Source: Drosophila miranda (taxonomy: Eukaryota; Arthropoda; Insecta; Diptera; Drosophilidae). Taken from it: DNA of 64,000 nt. The notes below the pieces were generated by a model. It was not told where the DNA came from and searched no databases. It worked only from the letters and a program-made list of their open reading frames with translations. This document shows positions 10,923 to 23,068 of this stretch, piece by piece. Position 1 is the stretch's first letter, and each line of letters opens with the position of its first letter. The DNA lies in the NCBI RefSeq assembly GCF_003369915.1, contig NW_022881665.1:124001-188000 (forward strand). The letters are read 5' to 3'. Made by a program: the position numbers and the translations under genes.

Positions 10923-11978
10923 GTAGATATATTGATGCCCAATCCCTTTAGTGATGCAAGGGATTCTATGGTTGTTATATACAACTCTTTTAATGACTTG
11001 GGATCGTCATTAATTGTTTGGTGATTGAGGAAGCGGTTCAGTACCGTGTTCGAAACATCTCTGGGATTGTTGTATGCGTCAACTAGTATTTCCCAAGCGG
11101 CTTCATAATTTTCTTCCTTTAGATCGATATGTCGAATCAATCTTTCTGCCTCGCCGGTAACGGTGGTTTTAAAATACCACATCTTTTTCACCGTAGGCAT
11201 GTTGGTCTCATGCACCATGCATGAGAACAGATCGAAGAACTGGGTCCACTTTAATAGATCCCCATCAAACTTTGGGATGCTGATGCGTGGAAGCTGCACG
11301 TTATCCGTGTTTGGTGTGGCTGATTTTGCCAATGCTCTTTGGACCTTACTTTCCAGTGTTAGGTAGGATTCCATGTCATATCCTCCTTCCACTGGGTCCT
11401 CGTATTCCTCATGAATTGTGAAGTGGACTTCCTGCGCTTGAGTCCATAGTGATTTTATCAAATCACTTGATGTGCGTCCTTCCGCCTCTGAAAGTTGTTT
11501 CAGATTGCGTTTAACGGACTCTACTATGGCCTTTTGTCGGCGACATAGTGAAATCAGTTTGCTGTAATCCTTCGAGGACTGCTGGATCAGATCGCTTTCT
11601 TTGGGACCTACTGAAGGTTTCTCATGCTTTTCTTTAGGGACGATTTGACGTTCCCCACGAGCACTAGACGTCTGTGATAGCTTATCCATGCATTCGGTAA
11701 AAATCGTAATGTATTGCTTACATGTTGTACGTAAGTCTTCACGGAATTTTACGTATTCATCCGTTTTGTCTGTATCGCGAAGTTTGGAGTCGTTTTTGTT
11801 AAAGCGATTGTTCATTTTCGAGTGCTGATATTTTGGCTTGAAAATAAGAGGCCGTTTGCTTTCGTTCTTGGGAATCTTTTTTAAAGTTCCGAATGCACCT
11901 CGATATTTCCTCACCAATCTCTTGCTGCACATCCATTGCCATTGTAGCGGCAGCTTCTGCCTCCATATGTGTATCCAT
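10850..11978 (-). pseudogene. BEL gag, frameshifted and 3'-truncated (E2)
   Basis: The gag ATG is at 11978. Near 11810 the sequence differs from E1 by a net loss of two bases, so the N-terminal segment reads out of frame with the DUF1759-like body (10850-11800). The 3' end stops at the shared 1.16 kb deletion. Otherwise it matches E1 gag almost residue for residue. Confidence 0.83.
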
Positions 11979-12392
11979 TCTATCTGTTTGTACTTATTAC
12001 TTCTGACCCGTTGGGAGTGTTTTATTTGCTTTGCAGCTGGATACGCTCCGAATCGCAACCGTTGTCGGTCAGAAAGGTAATAGTACAGGTGATGTGTTGG
12101 ATGGAGGGATTTGTGCTGTTTCCAATCTATGGAACGCACGGAACAACAAAAATTGATTACCTTGGTGGTAATCGAATTCTATAGCTGTTTTTCTGTTGGC
12201 TGATAACCTGAATATGTCAGATTTGCCAAAGTGATACTTATTGGTAGGAGATGCTACCGTAAGTGTATGGCCTGATGCCAAATTTTTATTGAAGATGTCC
12301 TGTTGACTGCTTCAATCTGATGTCCAGATCGAATCCTTTCACTGTAGCTTGTCTGACAGTTTGAAAGGATGACCAAGGTCGGGGTCACCAAA

Positions 12393-13037
12393 TGTTAATA
12401 TGTGTGTGTGTGTAGGAAGCTGGGTTGCATACGGTACATAAACCGTCTACAGTTTGGTCGTGGCAACTAGAACTTGAACCAGTTGGACTGCGGAGTGGGT
12501 ATCCTACGGTGCGCAAGGGAGGGTCTGAAGACACGGCGACAGCCTCTGATGATTGCGATGGAAGATGAGTGACAGGCATTTATGGTACTGTTTCTGATAC
12601 TGATTTTATTGATAAAACTGATTCTTATTTATAGGTGATAAAAGGTACAAAAGTGCTGAGTCTGTAAAATATATGTTTTGTGTATTATGGATAATTTTAG
12701 TGTCTGGTGGGCAATTGCGATATTTTGATGGTCAGCAACTGCCCCGCTGTCTTTGCCATCTGCGGAGAGAGTGCATTGTCAGCAGAACTCACTGCAGTGG
12801 CCAGTGTGTTGTCGTGAGGTATTATATTACATGTTAAATAGAACACTGTGTCACGGTGCCACTGTGTTATGCCGACGGGTATTATAAACTATTACTTAAG
12901 CATATTTCTGCAACTGAACAAAATAGAGTGCTCTGATTTCAGAAAAGTAGTTGCGTTGACTTATCAGTCTCACAAGTATATAAAAATTCATCTACTAAAA
13001 TTTATTATAGCTCGATTTATGTACAGCGCACATCACT
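12393..13037 (-). repeat. BEL LTR of E2, upstream of polo copy 2
   Basis: Same LTR as at 4074-4720, with - strand TATAAATAA and AATAAA and a primer-binding site at 12377-12390. It reads CTGAACAAAATAG where E1 reads CTGAATAGAGAAATAG near 12917. The E1 form also occurs in the LTRs at 17400, 33040, 37430 and 57330; the E2 form also occurs near 27416, 45610 and 52932. Confidence 0.7.
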
Positions 13038-13311
13038 AATTTTCATTGGCATTTAAATCGAACGGTTTCGGCGCGTTCTCCGCTTTGTGGCTATTTTTCG
13101 TGAACTGTGAATTGTGAGTGGTGTCGGTGGGCATAGGCATAGTCTGCGAGTGATCATTTGTGTCTTGGCATTTGCATTAATCTTAAATTGTTTCTTTGGG
13201 AACGCATTTAACTGGACGTGGTGTGTACAGAGCGGATTTTGCATCAACGCGAAGGCGAGGAAGTTTTTTGTGTTTCGAGTGAACGCCAAGGCAAAGGGAC
13301 ATCAGAGCAAA
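13038..13311 (+). promoter_or_regulatory. polo: polo copy 2 5' flank and 5' UTR
   Basis: Near-identical to 4721-4995. No other gene is visible. Confidence 0.5.
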
Positions 13312-15600
13312 ATGGCCGCAAAACCGGAGGATAAAAGCACAGATATACCGGATCGTCTCTTCGACTCCAATCAACGCAGGACGTATAAGCGTATGCGCTT
13401 CTTTGGAAAGGTAAAACTTTCCCCAGAAGTGGATCATTGTGTTCTAGGGAATCCTCATGCACATTTTAACAACTCTGCGCAGCCTCACAGCGCTGGGCAT
13501 ACACATATGTATGTAAGGGCATGCAAACCAACACATACAAGCATGCGGCTTACATCTATTTTCGCCTCAGTTTCCTTTGGCACCCTTCCACTGTTTTATG
13601 TGTGAACGCGTGCGTGTGTGTGCCTGGTAGAGTTGTCAAAGAAGTGACGGCCCAGCCACATACATGCATGCAAACGTACATTCATTTTTTTTTGGCGCGT
13701 CGCATTCAATTTACAATTATTTAGTAAAAAATTGTGGCTATAATGAGATGCTTTGCAATTGCTTGTGTAGGGCGGCTTTGCCAAGTGCTACGAAATCATC
13801 GATGTGAAGACCGACGATGTTTTTGCCGGCAAAATCGTATCAAAGAAGCTGATGATCAAGCACAACCAGAAGGAGAAGACCGCTCAGGAGATTACCATTC
13901 ATCGTAGTCTCAATCATCCCAACATAGTGAAGTTCCATAGCTATTTCGAGGATGTCCAGAACATTTACATTGTCCTGGAGCTTTGCAAGAAGCGGGTAAG
14001 TACGCCGGAAATTCAGCATAGCATGCGTTCTTCCGAACTAATGGATCCCGCCTTTTTGCCACTCAGTCGATGATGGAGCTGCACAAGCGCCGGAAAAGCA
14101 TCACGGAGTTCGAGTGCCGCTACTACATTTACCAGATCATCCAAGGCGTCAAGTATCTGCACGACAACCGCATTATCCATCGCGACTTGAAGCTAGGAAA
14201 CCTGTTCTTGAACGATATGCTGCACGTGAAGATTGGCGACTTTGGCCTAGCCACTCGCATCGAATATGAGGGCGAACGCAAGAAGACTCTGTGCGGCACC
14301 CCAAACTACATTGCCCCGGAAATTCTCACCAAAAAGGGGCATTCGTTCGAAGTGGACATATGGTCCATTGGCTGCGTCATGTACACTCTGTTGGTAGGCC
14401 AACACCCGTTTGAGACCAAAACGCTGAAGGACACTTATTCAAAGATCAAGAAGTGCGAGTACAGAGTGCCAAGCTACTTGAGAAAACCTGCTGCTGATAT
14501 GGTGATCTCCATGCTCCAGCCGAACCCTGAGAGCCGCCCAGCAATTGGCCAGTTGCTGAACTACGACTTCCTGAAGGGCTCGAAGGTGCCAACGTTCTTG
14601 CCAAGCTCTTGCCTAACTATGGCTCCGCGAATTGGCATCAACGACACCATTGAAGACTCCATTCATCGCAAGCCGCTGATGGAGATGAACGGCATTAGGG
14701 ATGATACTCGTCTGGAGTCAACATTCCTCAATACCAACTTGCACGACGCCATCACTGCCTCGGCCCAGGTGTGCCGCCACAACGAAGACTACCGCAGCGA
14801 CATTGAGAGCTTGCACCAGCAGCTCACCAATCTGATCAACAACAAGGTTTGTAATCATTGCAGTGATTGTATCTGTTAAATAATTATTAATCATCTCGTG
14901 CTTACAGCCGCGCATACTGCAAGGCAATCTCGAGGATGAGAATACCGATCCTGCAGCACAGCCGCTCTTCTGGATATCCAAATGGGTCGACTACAGTGAA
15001 AAATACGGCTTCGGTTATCAGCTCTGTGATGAGGGCATTGGCGTTATGTTCAACGACACAACCAAATTGATTCTGCTTCCGAACCAGATCAACGTCCACT
15101 TCATAGACAAGGACGGAAAGGAGAGCTACATGACTACGACCGATTACTGCAAGACGCTTGATAAAAAGATGAAGCTGCTTTCCTACTTAAAGCGTTACAT
15201 GATCGAGCATCTCGTGAAGGCTGGAGCCAATAATGTGAACATTGAGAGTGATCAGATATCGCGTATGCCCCATTTGCACTCCTGGTTCCGCACAACGTGT
15301 GCTGTGGTCATGCATCTTACCAACGGTTCCGTACAGGTAGCTACACAAATTTAGTAAATGCTCTCTCGACTTATAGAAATTAACCAAAACTATTCCTGAT
15401 TTCAGCTTAATTTTTCGGATCACATGAAGCTCATTCTTTGTCCGCGTATGAGTGCCATTACATACATGGATCACGAGAAGAACTTCCGCACATATCGCTT
15501 CTCGACCATCATGGAGAACGGTGTGTCCAAAGAATTATATCAAAAGATACGCTATGCCCAAGAAAAACTTAGAAAAATGCTGGAGAAGATGTTTGTTTAA
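13312..15600 (+). CDS. polo: Polo-like serine/threonine kinase, copy 2 (intact)
   Basis: Exons are 13312-13410, 13771-13995, 14067-14846, 14908-15336 and 15406-15600; 575 residues with no frameshift or stop. The catalytic Lys54, HRD, DFG and Thr182 and the polo-box Trp394, His517 and Lys519 are all kept. Differences from copy 3 are E46K, P221H, one Phe-to-Leu (SYLKRYM) in the polo-box region, and one Val-to-Met (STIMENG) near the C-terminus. The intron 1 acceptor is GTGTAG, not GTGCAG. Its 3' UTR keeps a block of about 35 bp that copies 1 and 3-7 lack. Confidence 0.95.
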
Positions 15601-16346
15601 TTGTTGGATGATGTTCACCATCTCCACAACCTACCAGCGGACTATCATTCTAAGGCAAAATGTTAGTTTAAGCTAAATCACGAACGCCTTAGCCAACCCA
15701 ACCTAACCCTCGGGGTCGACTTAAAATATCACCAATTCCCCATTCATCTGTTCCCACGCCAATTCTTTCCCACAATCGTAGTTTCTGTCCAAATTTGTAT
15801 TTATTGTTTAACGTTTTTTTTTTTTGTTTGGTTTTGCATTCCACTTTAGTTCCCTGTTTAACGTTTATATCTGTTCAAATATTTTCGTACACGAATATCG
15901 AAAGAAATTATTAATAAATAAAAATAAATGTATACTTTTAGAAATTACAAGTAATCCTCGATCGCCCACGCATCATTTCAACAATTCGAACATTTGTGTA
16001 GAAAAAACAGCAAACAAAACATGGATGTTAACTATTAGAACCCTGCGGTTTGGGAGTAAACATTTCTTTTGTATTTTTGCCTAAGCTAATAAAATTTGAA
16101 CCACTGTAGTAATAAATACAATGCTTCTCAAATTATTCAAATTGGAAGATTTTACGTCTCAAATTGATTCTAGGAATGTCTTATGTATTATATTTCTGTT
16201 TTCTGAGTACCGTCGGCCAAATTTCTATTGTTTCGGCTGACGCACGAATTAGGAAACTTGAAACAATTTATCGCAGTTCAGGTGTAAGTATCGTGGTAAT
16301 TTTTTTTTTGGAGGTATAGAGAAAGATCGGATATAAAAAAAAGACT
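15601..16346 (+). other. polo: polo copy 2 3' UTR and 3' flank
   Basis: Equivalent to 7285-7996. It contains the extra block at about 15708-15742 (with GGGGTCGAC), shared only with copies 8 and 9. No gene is seen. Confidence 0.7.
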
Positions 16347-16890
16347 TTAAATACAGTGTTTTTTCCCGCAGTATACGTCAGGTTGCCCATCTGTTGATGT
16401 TAATGTAGGTGACAATTTTGTTGTTTGCTGTGTGGGTGGCTCATCAATCTCCGTGGTGTCACTGATCACGTTGTGGGAACGTTTGATTGCCACATCTTCT
16501 GGAAAGAGCGGCGCTAGACGAGTGATAGGGCGCTTGTATACGCCAGATGCTGTCTTAACGTCAACCACTCGTACGTGGTTGTCCTGTCCAGGATATGTCT
16601 TAATGATGCGACCCATTGGCCACTTCATTACAGGAAGGTTGTCTTCCTTAACCAAAACTAATAATCCTTCAGGTACGTTTGGTGAAGCGGTCTTCCATTT
16701 ATGCCGAGCTTGCAATTCTTGGAGGTATTCTGTAGACCATTGTTTCCAGAATGAATGCTTTAGGCGCGATACCAATTCCCAGCGCTTGACCAATGTTCTT
16801 CCTTGTTGATCAGTATTGACGTCAGGAGGCGTTGTCAATGGTTCACCAATCAAGAAGTGTCCTGGGGTGAGCGCTGTTGTATCAGTGGGT
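16347..16890 (-). pseudogene. BEL pol C-terminal (DUF5641-like) fragment (E3)
   Basis: An open frame from 16853 to the pol stop at 16347-16349 covers only the C-terminal domain ([16 protein letters not shown] to KKHCI). It has no start of its own and is a leftover of the deletion. It matches the E2 C-terminus with one visible substitution (QQTTKL for QRTTKL). Confidence 0.85.
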
Positions 16891-16891
16891 T

Positions 16892-17528
16892 GCTGGGTTG
16901 CATACGGTACATAAACCGTCTACAGTTTGGTCGTCGCAACTAGAACTTGAACCAGTTGGACTGCGGAGTGGGTATCCTACGGTGCGCAAGGGAGGGTCTG
17001 AAGACACGGCGACAGCCTCTGATGATTGCGATGGAAGATGAGTGACAGGCAGTTATGGTACTGTTTCTGATACTGATTTTATTGTTAAAACTGATTCTTA
17101 TTTATAGGTGATAAAAGGTACAAAAGTGCTGAGTCTGTAAAATATATGTTTTGTGTATTATGGATAATTTTAGTGTCTGGTGGGCAATTGCGATATTTTG
17201 ATGGTCAGCAACTGCCCCGCTGTCTTTGCCATCTGCGGAGAGAGTGCATTGTCAGCAGAACTCACTGCAGTGGCCAGTGTGTTGTCGTGAGGTATTATAT
17301 TACATGTTAAATAGAACACTGTGTCACGGTGCCACTGTGTCACGGTGCCACTGTGTTATGCCGACGGGTATTATAAACTATTACTTAAGCATATTTCTGC
17401 AACTGAATAGAGAAATAGAGTGCTCTGATTTCAGAAAAGTAGTTGCGTTGACTTATCAGTCTCACAAGTATATAAAAATTCATCTACTAAAATTTATTAT
17501 AGCTCGATTTATGTACAGCGCACACCAC
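16892..17528 (-). repeat. BEL LTR of E3 (missing about 26 bp of U5), upstream of polo copy 3
   Basis: The terminal (GT)n end and the primer-binding site are deleted; the TATA-like and AATAAA signals remain. It holds a 16-bp tandem duplication at 17321-17352 (GTGTCACGGTGCCACT twice) not seen in the other LTR copies. Confidence 0.72.
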
Positions 17529-17803
17529 TAATTTTCATTGGCATTTAAATCGAACGGTTTCGGCGCGTTCTCCGCTTTGTGGCTATTTTTCGTGAACTGT
17601 GAATTGTGAGTGGTGTCGGTGGGCATAGCCATAGTCTGCGAGTGATCATTTGTGTCTTGGCATTTGCATTAATCTTAAATTGTTTCTTTGGGAACGCATT
17701 TAACTGGACGTGGTGTGTACAGAGCGGATTTTGCATCAACGCGAAGGCGAGGAAGTTTTTTGTGTTTCGAGTGAACGCCAAGGCAAAGGGACATCAGAGC
17801 AAA
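17529..17803 (+). promoter_or_regulatory. polo: polo copy 3 5' flank and 5' UTR
   Basis: Near-identical to 4721-4995. Confidence 0.5.
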
Positions 17804-20091
17804 ATGGCCGCAAAACCGGAGGATAAAAGCACAGATATACCGGATCGTCTTTTCGACTCCAATCAACGCAGGACGTATAAGCGTATGCGCTTCTTTGGAA
17901 AGGTAAAACTTTCCCCAGAAGTGGATCATTGTGTTCTAGGGAATCCTCATGCACATTTTAACAACTCTGCGCAGCCTCACAGCGCTGGGCATACACATAT
18001 GTATGTAAGGGCATGCAAACCAACACATACATGCATGCGGCTTACATCTATTTTCGCCTCAGTTTCCTTTGGCACCCTTCCACTGTTTTATGTGTGAACG
18101 CGTGCGTGTGTGTGCCTGGTAGAGTTGTCAAAGAAGTGACGGCCCAGCCACATACATGCATGCAAACGTACATTCTTTTTTTATGGCGCGTCGCATTCAA
18201 TTTACAATTATTTAGTAAAAAATTGTGGCTATAATGAGATGTTTTGCAATTGCTTGTGCAGGGCGGCTTTGCCAAGTGCTACGAAATCATCGATGTGGAG
18301 ACCGACGATGTTTTTGCCGGCAAAATCGTATCAAAGAAGCTGATGATCAAGCACAACCAGAAGGAGAAGACCGCTCAGGAGATTACCATTCATCGTAGTC
18401 TCAATCATCCCAACATAGTGAAGTTCCATAGCTATTTCGAGGATGTCCAGAACATTTACATTGTCCTGGAGCTTTGCAAGAAGCGGGTAAGTACGCCGGA
18501 AATTCAGCATAGCATGCATTCTTCCGAACTAATGGATCCCGCCTTTTTGCCACTCAGTCGATGATGGAGCTGCACAAGCGCCGGAAAAGCATCACGGAGT
18601 TCGAGTGCCGCTACTACATTTACCAGATCATCCAAGGCGTCAAGTATCTGCACGACAACCGCATTATCCATCGCGACTTGAAGCTAGGAAACCTGTTCTT
18701 GAACGATATGCTGCACGTGAAGATTGGCGACTTTGGCCTAGCCACTCGCATCGAATATGAGGGCGAACGCAAGAAGACTCTGTGCGGCACCCCAAACTAC
18801 ATTGCCCCAGAAATTCTCACCAAAAAGGGGCATTCGTTCGAAGTGGACATATGGTCCATTGGCTGCGTCATGTACACTCTGTTGGTAGGCCAACCCCCGT
18901 TTGAGACCAAAACGCTGAAGGACACTTATTCAAAGATCAAGAAGTGCGAGTACAGAGTGCCAAGCTACTTGAGAAAACCTGCTGCTGATATGGTGATCTC
19001 CATGCTCCAGCCGAACCCTGAGAGCCGCCCAGCAATTGGCCAGTTGCTGAACTACGACTTCCTGAAGGGCTCGAAGGTGCCAACGTTCTTGCCAAGCTCT
19101 TGCCTAACTATGGCTCCGCGAATTGGCATCAACGACACCATTGAAGACTCCATTCATCGCAAGCCGCTGATGGAGATGAACGGCATTAGGGATGATACTC
19201 GTCTGGAGTCAACATTCCTCAATACCAACTTGCACGACGCCATCACTGCCTCGGCCCAGGTGTGCCGCCACAACGAAGACTACCGCAGCGACATTGAGAG
19301 CTTGCACCAGCAGCTCACCAATCTGATCAACAACAAGGTTTGTAATCATTGCAGTGATTGTATCTGTTAAATAATTATTAATCATCTCGTGCTTACAGCC
19401 GCGCATACTGCAAGGCAATCTCGAGGATGAGAATACCGATCCTGCAGCACAGCCGCTCTTCTGGATATCCAAATGGGTCGACTACAGTGAAAAATACGGC
19501 TTCGGTTATCAGCTCTGTGATGAGGGCATTGGCGTTATGTTCAACGACACAACCAAATTGATTCTGCTTCCGAACCAGATCAACGTCCACTTCATAGACA
19601 AGGACGGAAAGGAGAGCTACATGACTACGACCGATTACTGCAAGACACTTGATAAAAAGATGAAGCTGCTTTCCTACTTCAAGCGTTACATGATCGAGCA
19701 TCTCGTGAAGGCTGGAGCCAATAATGTGAACATTGAGAGTGATCAGATATCGCGTATGCCCCATTTGCACTCCTGGTTCCGCACAACGTGTGCTGTGGTC
19801 ATGCATCTTACCAACGGTTCCGTACAGGTAGCTACACAAATTTAGTAAACGCTCTCCCGACTTATAGAAATTAACCAAAACTATTCCTGATTTCAGCTTA
19901 ATTTTTCGGATCACATGAAGCTCATTCTTTGTCCGCGTATGAGTGCCATTACATACATGGATCACGAGAAGAACTTCCGCACATATCGCTTCTCGACCAT
20001 CGTGGAGAACGGTGTGTCCAAAGAATTATATCAAAAGATACGCTATGCCCAAGAAAAACTTAGAAAAATGCTGGAGAAGATGTTTGTTTAA
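17804..20091 (+). CDS. polo: Polo-like serine/threonine kinase, copy 3 (intact, most conserved)
   Basis: Exons are 17804-17902, 18262-18486, 18558-19337, 19399-19827 and 19897-20091; 575 residues. It keeps the usual residue at every position where neighbours differ: Glu46, Arg117, and Pro221 in GQPPF. All catalytic and polo-box residues noted for copy 1 are present, as is Thr182. Of the intact copies it is the best candidate for normal kinase activity. A DINE-1/ISY-like Helitron lies about 370 bp past its stop, beyond the AATAAA signals, so it should not disturb the coding or 3' UTR sequence. Confidence 0.96.
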
Positions 20092-20463
20092 TTGTTGGAT
20101 GATGTTCACCATCTCCACAACCTACCAGCGGACTATCATTCTAAGGCAAAATGTTAGTTTAAGCTAAATAACGAACGCCTTAGCCAACCCAACCTAACCA
20201 TTCATCTGTTCCCACGCCAATTCTTTCCCACAATCGTAGTTTCTGTCCAAATTTGTATTTACTGTTTAACGTTTTTTTTTTGTTTGGTTTTGCATTCCAT
20301 TTTAGTTCCCTGTTTAACGTTTATATCTGTTCAAATATTTTCGTACACGAATATCGAAAGAAATTATTAATAAATAAAAATAAATGTATACTTTTAGAAA
20401 TTACAAGTAATCCTCGATCGCCCACGCATCATTTCAACAATTCGAACATTTGTGTAGAAAAAA
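20092..20463 (+). other. polo: polo copy 3 3' UTR and proximal flank
   Basis: The usual AT-rich 3' UTR with AATAAA signals (about 20369-20385). It lacks the 35-bp block. The flank is interrupted by the Helitron. Confidence 0.7.
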
Positions 20464-20769
20464 CGAGGGGGAACGTTGTGAGTTGCTGCGGACACCGCAA
20501 CTCTACGGTTATACCCGATACTAAGTCAGTATGGCTCTCCTCCGGCAGACGCCGCTAATATTGAACGACACGACAAAGAGTGCGTGCGAGAGAGACAGAA
20601 AATCAGTCTGAGCGTGATGTCGGGCGCTGCGTAGCCAGTGCAAATTGATTTGTTCCTTTTGGGTATAAAAATGATCCGATCTGATCCAGATTCAGCAATC
20701 TGATAGATATGGTCATTATCTATGATTCTGCGTTTTTAGTTTTCTCGAATGTGCAATATTGTGGATGCA

Positions 20770-21360
20770 ACAGATTTTCGTCCTTTGTGTGGGCGGAAGG
20801 GGGTAAGGCGAAATTTTGAGATACACGTTTTATAGTAAGATCTAACAGGAGTGCGGATAACAAATTTGGTTACTCTAGCCTTAATAGTCTCTGAGATTTT
20901 TGAATATCCCCAGATTTTCGTCCTTTGCGGGGGCGGAAGGGGGTGTGGCGAAATTTTGAAACAAACTCGGCTCGGTCCGATATATTAGGAGTGTGGATAC
21001 CAAATTTGGTTGCTCTAGCTTTTATAGTCTCTGAGATCTAGGCGCTAATGTTTTACTCTAAGCAAAGCCGCCTATGCTACGTGTGTGTTAGAGAGAGACA
21101 GGGCGAGAAAAAATGAATTTGTTTTCTTGATGCTGGCTATAATAATAATACGATCCAATTCAGATTCTGCAGTCTTAAAGATATGGTCATTCTCTACAAT
21201 TCTACGTTTTTGGTTTTTTCATATCTTTAAAATTGTGGATGCCACAGATTTTCATCCTTTGTGGGGGCGGAAGTGGGTGGGGCGAAGTTTTGAAATATTT
21301 TTGTAGCAGTGACATATCACAGAAGTCTGGATCCAAAACATCGTTGCTCTAGCTCTTATA
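20770..21360. repeat. Internal tandem repeats of Helitron H1
   Basis: Three diverged repeats, starting near 20771, 20912 and 21246, each carry CAGATTTTCNTCCTTTG, a G-rich GGGGGCGGAAG stretch, and in two of them CCAAATTTGGTT. The period is not constant. H2 has the same arrangement. Confidence 0.65.
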
Positions 21361-21386
21361 GTCTTTGAGCACTAGGCGCTGAAGGG

Positions 21387-21443
21387 GACGGACAGACGGA
21401 CGGACGGACAGACGGACAGACGGACAGACAGACAGACAGACAG
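21387..21443. repeat. GACG/GACA tetranucleotide microsatellite in H1
   Basis: About 57 bp of GACG and GACA tetramers, the variable core typical of DINE-1 elements. The H2 counterpart is about twice as long. Confidence 0.9.
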
Positions 21444-21585
21444 GGCTCAATCGACTCGGCTATTGATGCTGATCCAGAATATATATACTTTATGGGGTCG
21501 GAAACGATTCCTTCTGGACGTTACACACATCCACTTTTACCACAAATCTAATATACCCCAATACTCATTTTGAGTATCGGGTATA

Positions 21586-21736
21586 ACAACAAACAAAACA
21601 TGGATGTTAACTATAAGAACCCTGCGGTTTGGGAGTAAACATTTCTTTTGTATTTTTACCTAAGCTAATAAAATTTGAACCACTGTAGTAATAAATACAA
21701 TGCTTCTCAAATTATTCAAATTGGAAGATTTTACGT
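21586..21736 (+). other. polo copy 3 distal 3' flank, truncated
   Basis: The flank resumes after H1 (AACAAACAAAACATGG) and runs to TTTTACGT at about 21736. There it is joined directly to the integrase core of E4, so about 250 bp of flank and the E4 pol C-terminus are deleted. Confidence 0.75.
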
Positions 21737-21808
21737 AAAATCCACTTGTTTTTTGTTGCAATGATTCGTGATCAGAGCACTTGCCTTTGAGCTGAATATA
21801 GAGTCTTC

Positions 21809-23068
21809 TTATTCTTTAAGCTGGTTGTTTGCACCCACAAAGTTCGTTGCATTGTCGCAATGAATAGTTTGGCACTTCCCACGTCTGCTTAAGAATCGAC
21901 GCAGGGCGGCCAAGAATGCATCTGTGGTCAGGTCGCTTACCAGCTCCAGGTGTACTGCCTTTGTGGAAAAGCAGCAGAACACGGCGATGTATGCCTTATC
22001 TGGTCTTTTCCCTCGGATCTTATGGTGGATCGAGATTGGTCCACAGTAGTCGACGCCTGCATGTGTGACTCGTTGCGCTGGGAGATTGCCCATGATCTGG
22101 TGCATCAGCTTTGGTCTAGCCTTGGTGCATCTAACACAGCTGTGGATGATGCTTCTAGCCATTGTCTTGTCATTGATAATCCAATATTGTTGTCTTGCGA
22201 TTGCCCTTAATGCTGGAGCACCACAATACATGTTCTTCTCATGTAGCTCCCGCAAGATCATTTTGACGATTGGGTCATTGTAAGGCAGCAAAACTGGGTG
22301 TTTTGCGTTGTATGGAAGTAGAGCTTCTTCAAGTCTACCACCAACTCGGATGAGCTCATCGTCTCCTAGGAAGGGAGATAACGATATGATCGAGCTCTTT
22401 CTATCCACAGTCTTATAGCTTTGGAACTGTTTTAACTCTGCTGTAAACTCGACTTGTTGTATGGTTCGCAGGATTATAGTGCGGGCGTGAGTCAGTTCTT
22501 CTGCGCAGAGCGTCGTGGTGTTCGCTCTGTTGGTTTTGTAGCAGAAGCGTAACATATATGCCACAATGCGTTGCAGTTTGTGAAACGAGTTGCTATGTCT
22601 GCAAGTATATAATTCGTCCCCAAGTGCGCTAGGTGTGATTGGCAAGCTTACATGTTTAGCTTTTCTCTCAAGATTACTGGGTTCTATGTTGGGTGCCTTC
22701 GTCCAGTTGTCTCGAGATCCGTGCAGGAATAATGGTCCATATAACCACAGATTGTGATCTGCCAGTCTGCCTGCTGCGATTCCTCTCGACAGGACATCGG
22801 CTGCGTTGTTGGCCGATGACACGTGACGCCATTGTGACTGGTTTGTTAATGCCTGGATTTTGGCTATTCGATTTGCCACAAAGGTATGGTATGTTGATGA
22901 CGATGCGTTTATCCAGGATAACACAACGGTGGAATCACTCCAACACCATCCTGAAACCGTGTTAATGTCCATGTGCAGATCCTGTCGGACTCGGTTTGTG
23001 AGCTCGGCACCGAGGACTGCAGCACAAAGTTCTAACCGTGGTAGCGATTGTTTGGCTGTCGGCGCCAC
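21809..23068 (-). pseudogene. BEL pol: RNase H C-terminus, linker and integrase core (E4)
   Basis: A continuous frame of 419 codons runs from RNase H (LPRLELCAAVLG, SDSTVVLSWI, ADVLSRG) through the linker (LSPFLGDDELIRVGG). It continues into the HHCC zinc finger (HEKNMYCGAPALR, HSCVRCTKARPK) and the integrase core (AGVDYCGPISIHHK, HCDNATNFVGANN). This copy reads RGKRPDKAYIAVFCCF without the frameshift found in the other elements. The core is cut before its third acidic residue by the 3' deletion at 21737. Confidence 0.88.

Larger units (their letters stand above)
7997..13037 (-). mobile_element. BEL/Pao retrotransposon remnant E2 (long type)
   Basis: It has the same - strand order as E1 but also contains the pol C-terminus. 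It has the 1.16 kb zinc-knuckle/protease deletion (junction near 10900). A separate deletion of roughly 390 bp at about 9266 fuses the integrase zinc-finger region to the end of RNase H. It keeps one LTR (12393-13037), next to polo copy 2, and none at the 7997 end. Confidence 0.9.
16347..17528 (-). mobile_element. BEL/Pao remnant E3 (short type: pol C-terminus joined to LTR)
   Basis: Everything between the pol C-terminal domain and the first bases of the LTR is missing. The junction at 16890-16892 (CAGTGGGTTGCTGGG) recurs at about 32545, 36952, 45113 and 56844, so the deletion predates amplification of this unit type. Confidence 0.9.
20464..21585 (+). mobile_element. Non-autonomous Helitron, DINE-1/ISY-like (H1)
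   Basis: About 1.12 kb with no coding capacity. Near the left end is TTATACCCGATACT and at the right end its inverse, AGTATCGGGTATAA. A short hairpin (ATACTCATTTTGAGTAT) precedes the right terminus. A GACN-type microsatellite at 21387-21443 is followed by the conserved 3' block containing CTTTATGGGGTCGGAAAC. This layout is that of DINE-1 elements. Compared with the empty site at 7650-7675 there is no target-site duplication, as expected for Helitrons. Orientation is inferred from the 3' hairpin. Confidence 0.85.

Noticed and set aside
21387-21443. Tetranucleotide run as a CRISPR-like or satellite array
   Set aside because: It is the variable microsatellite core of a DINE-1-type Helitron, with no spacers and in a eukaryotic context.
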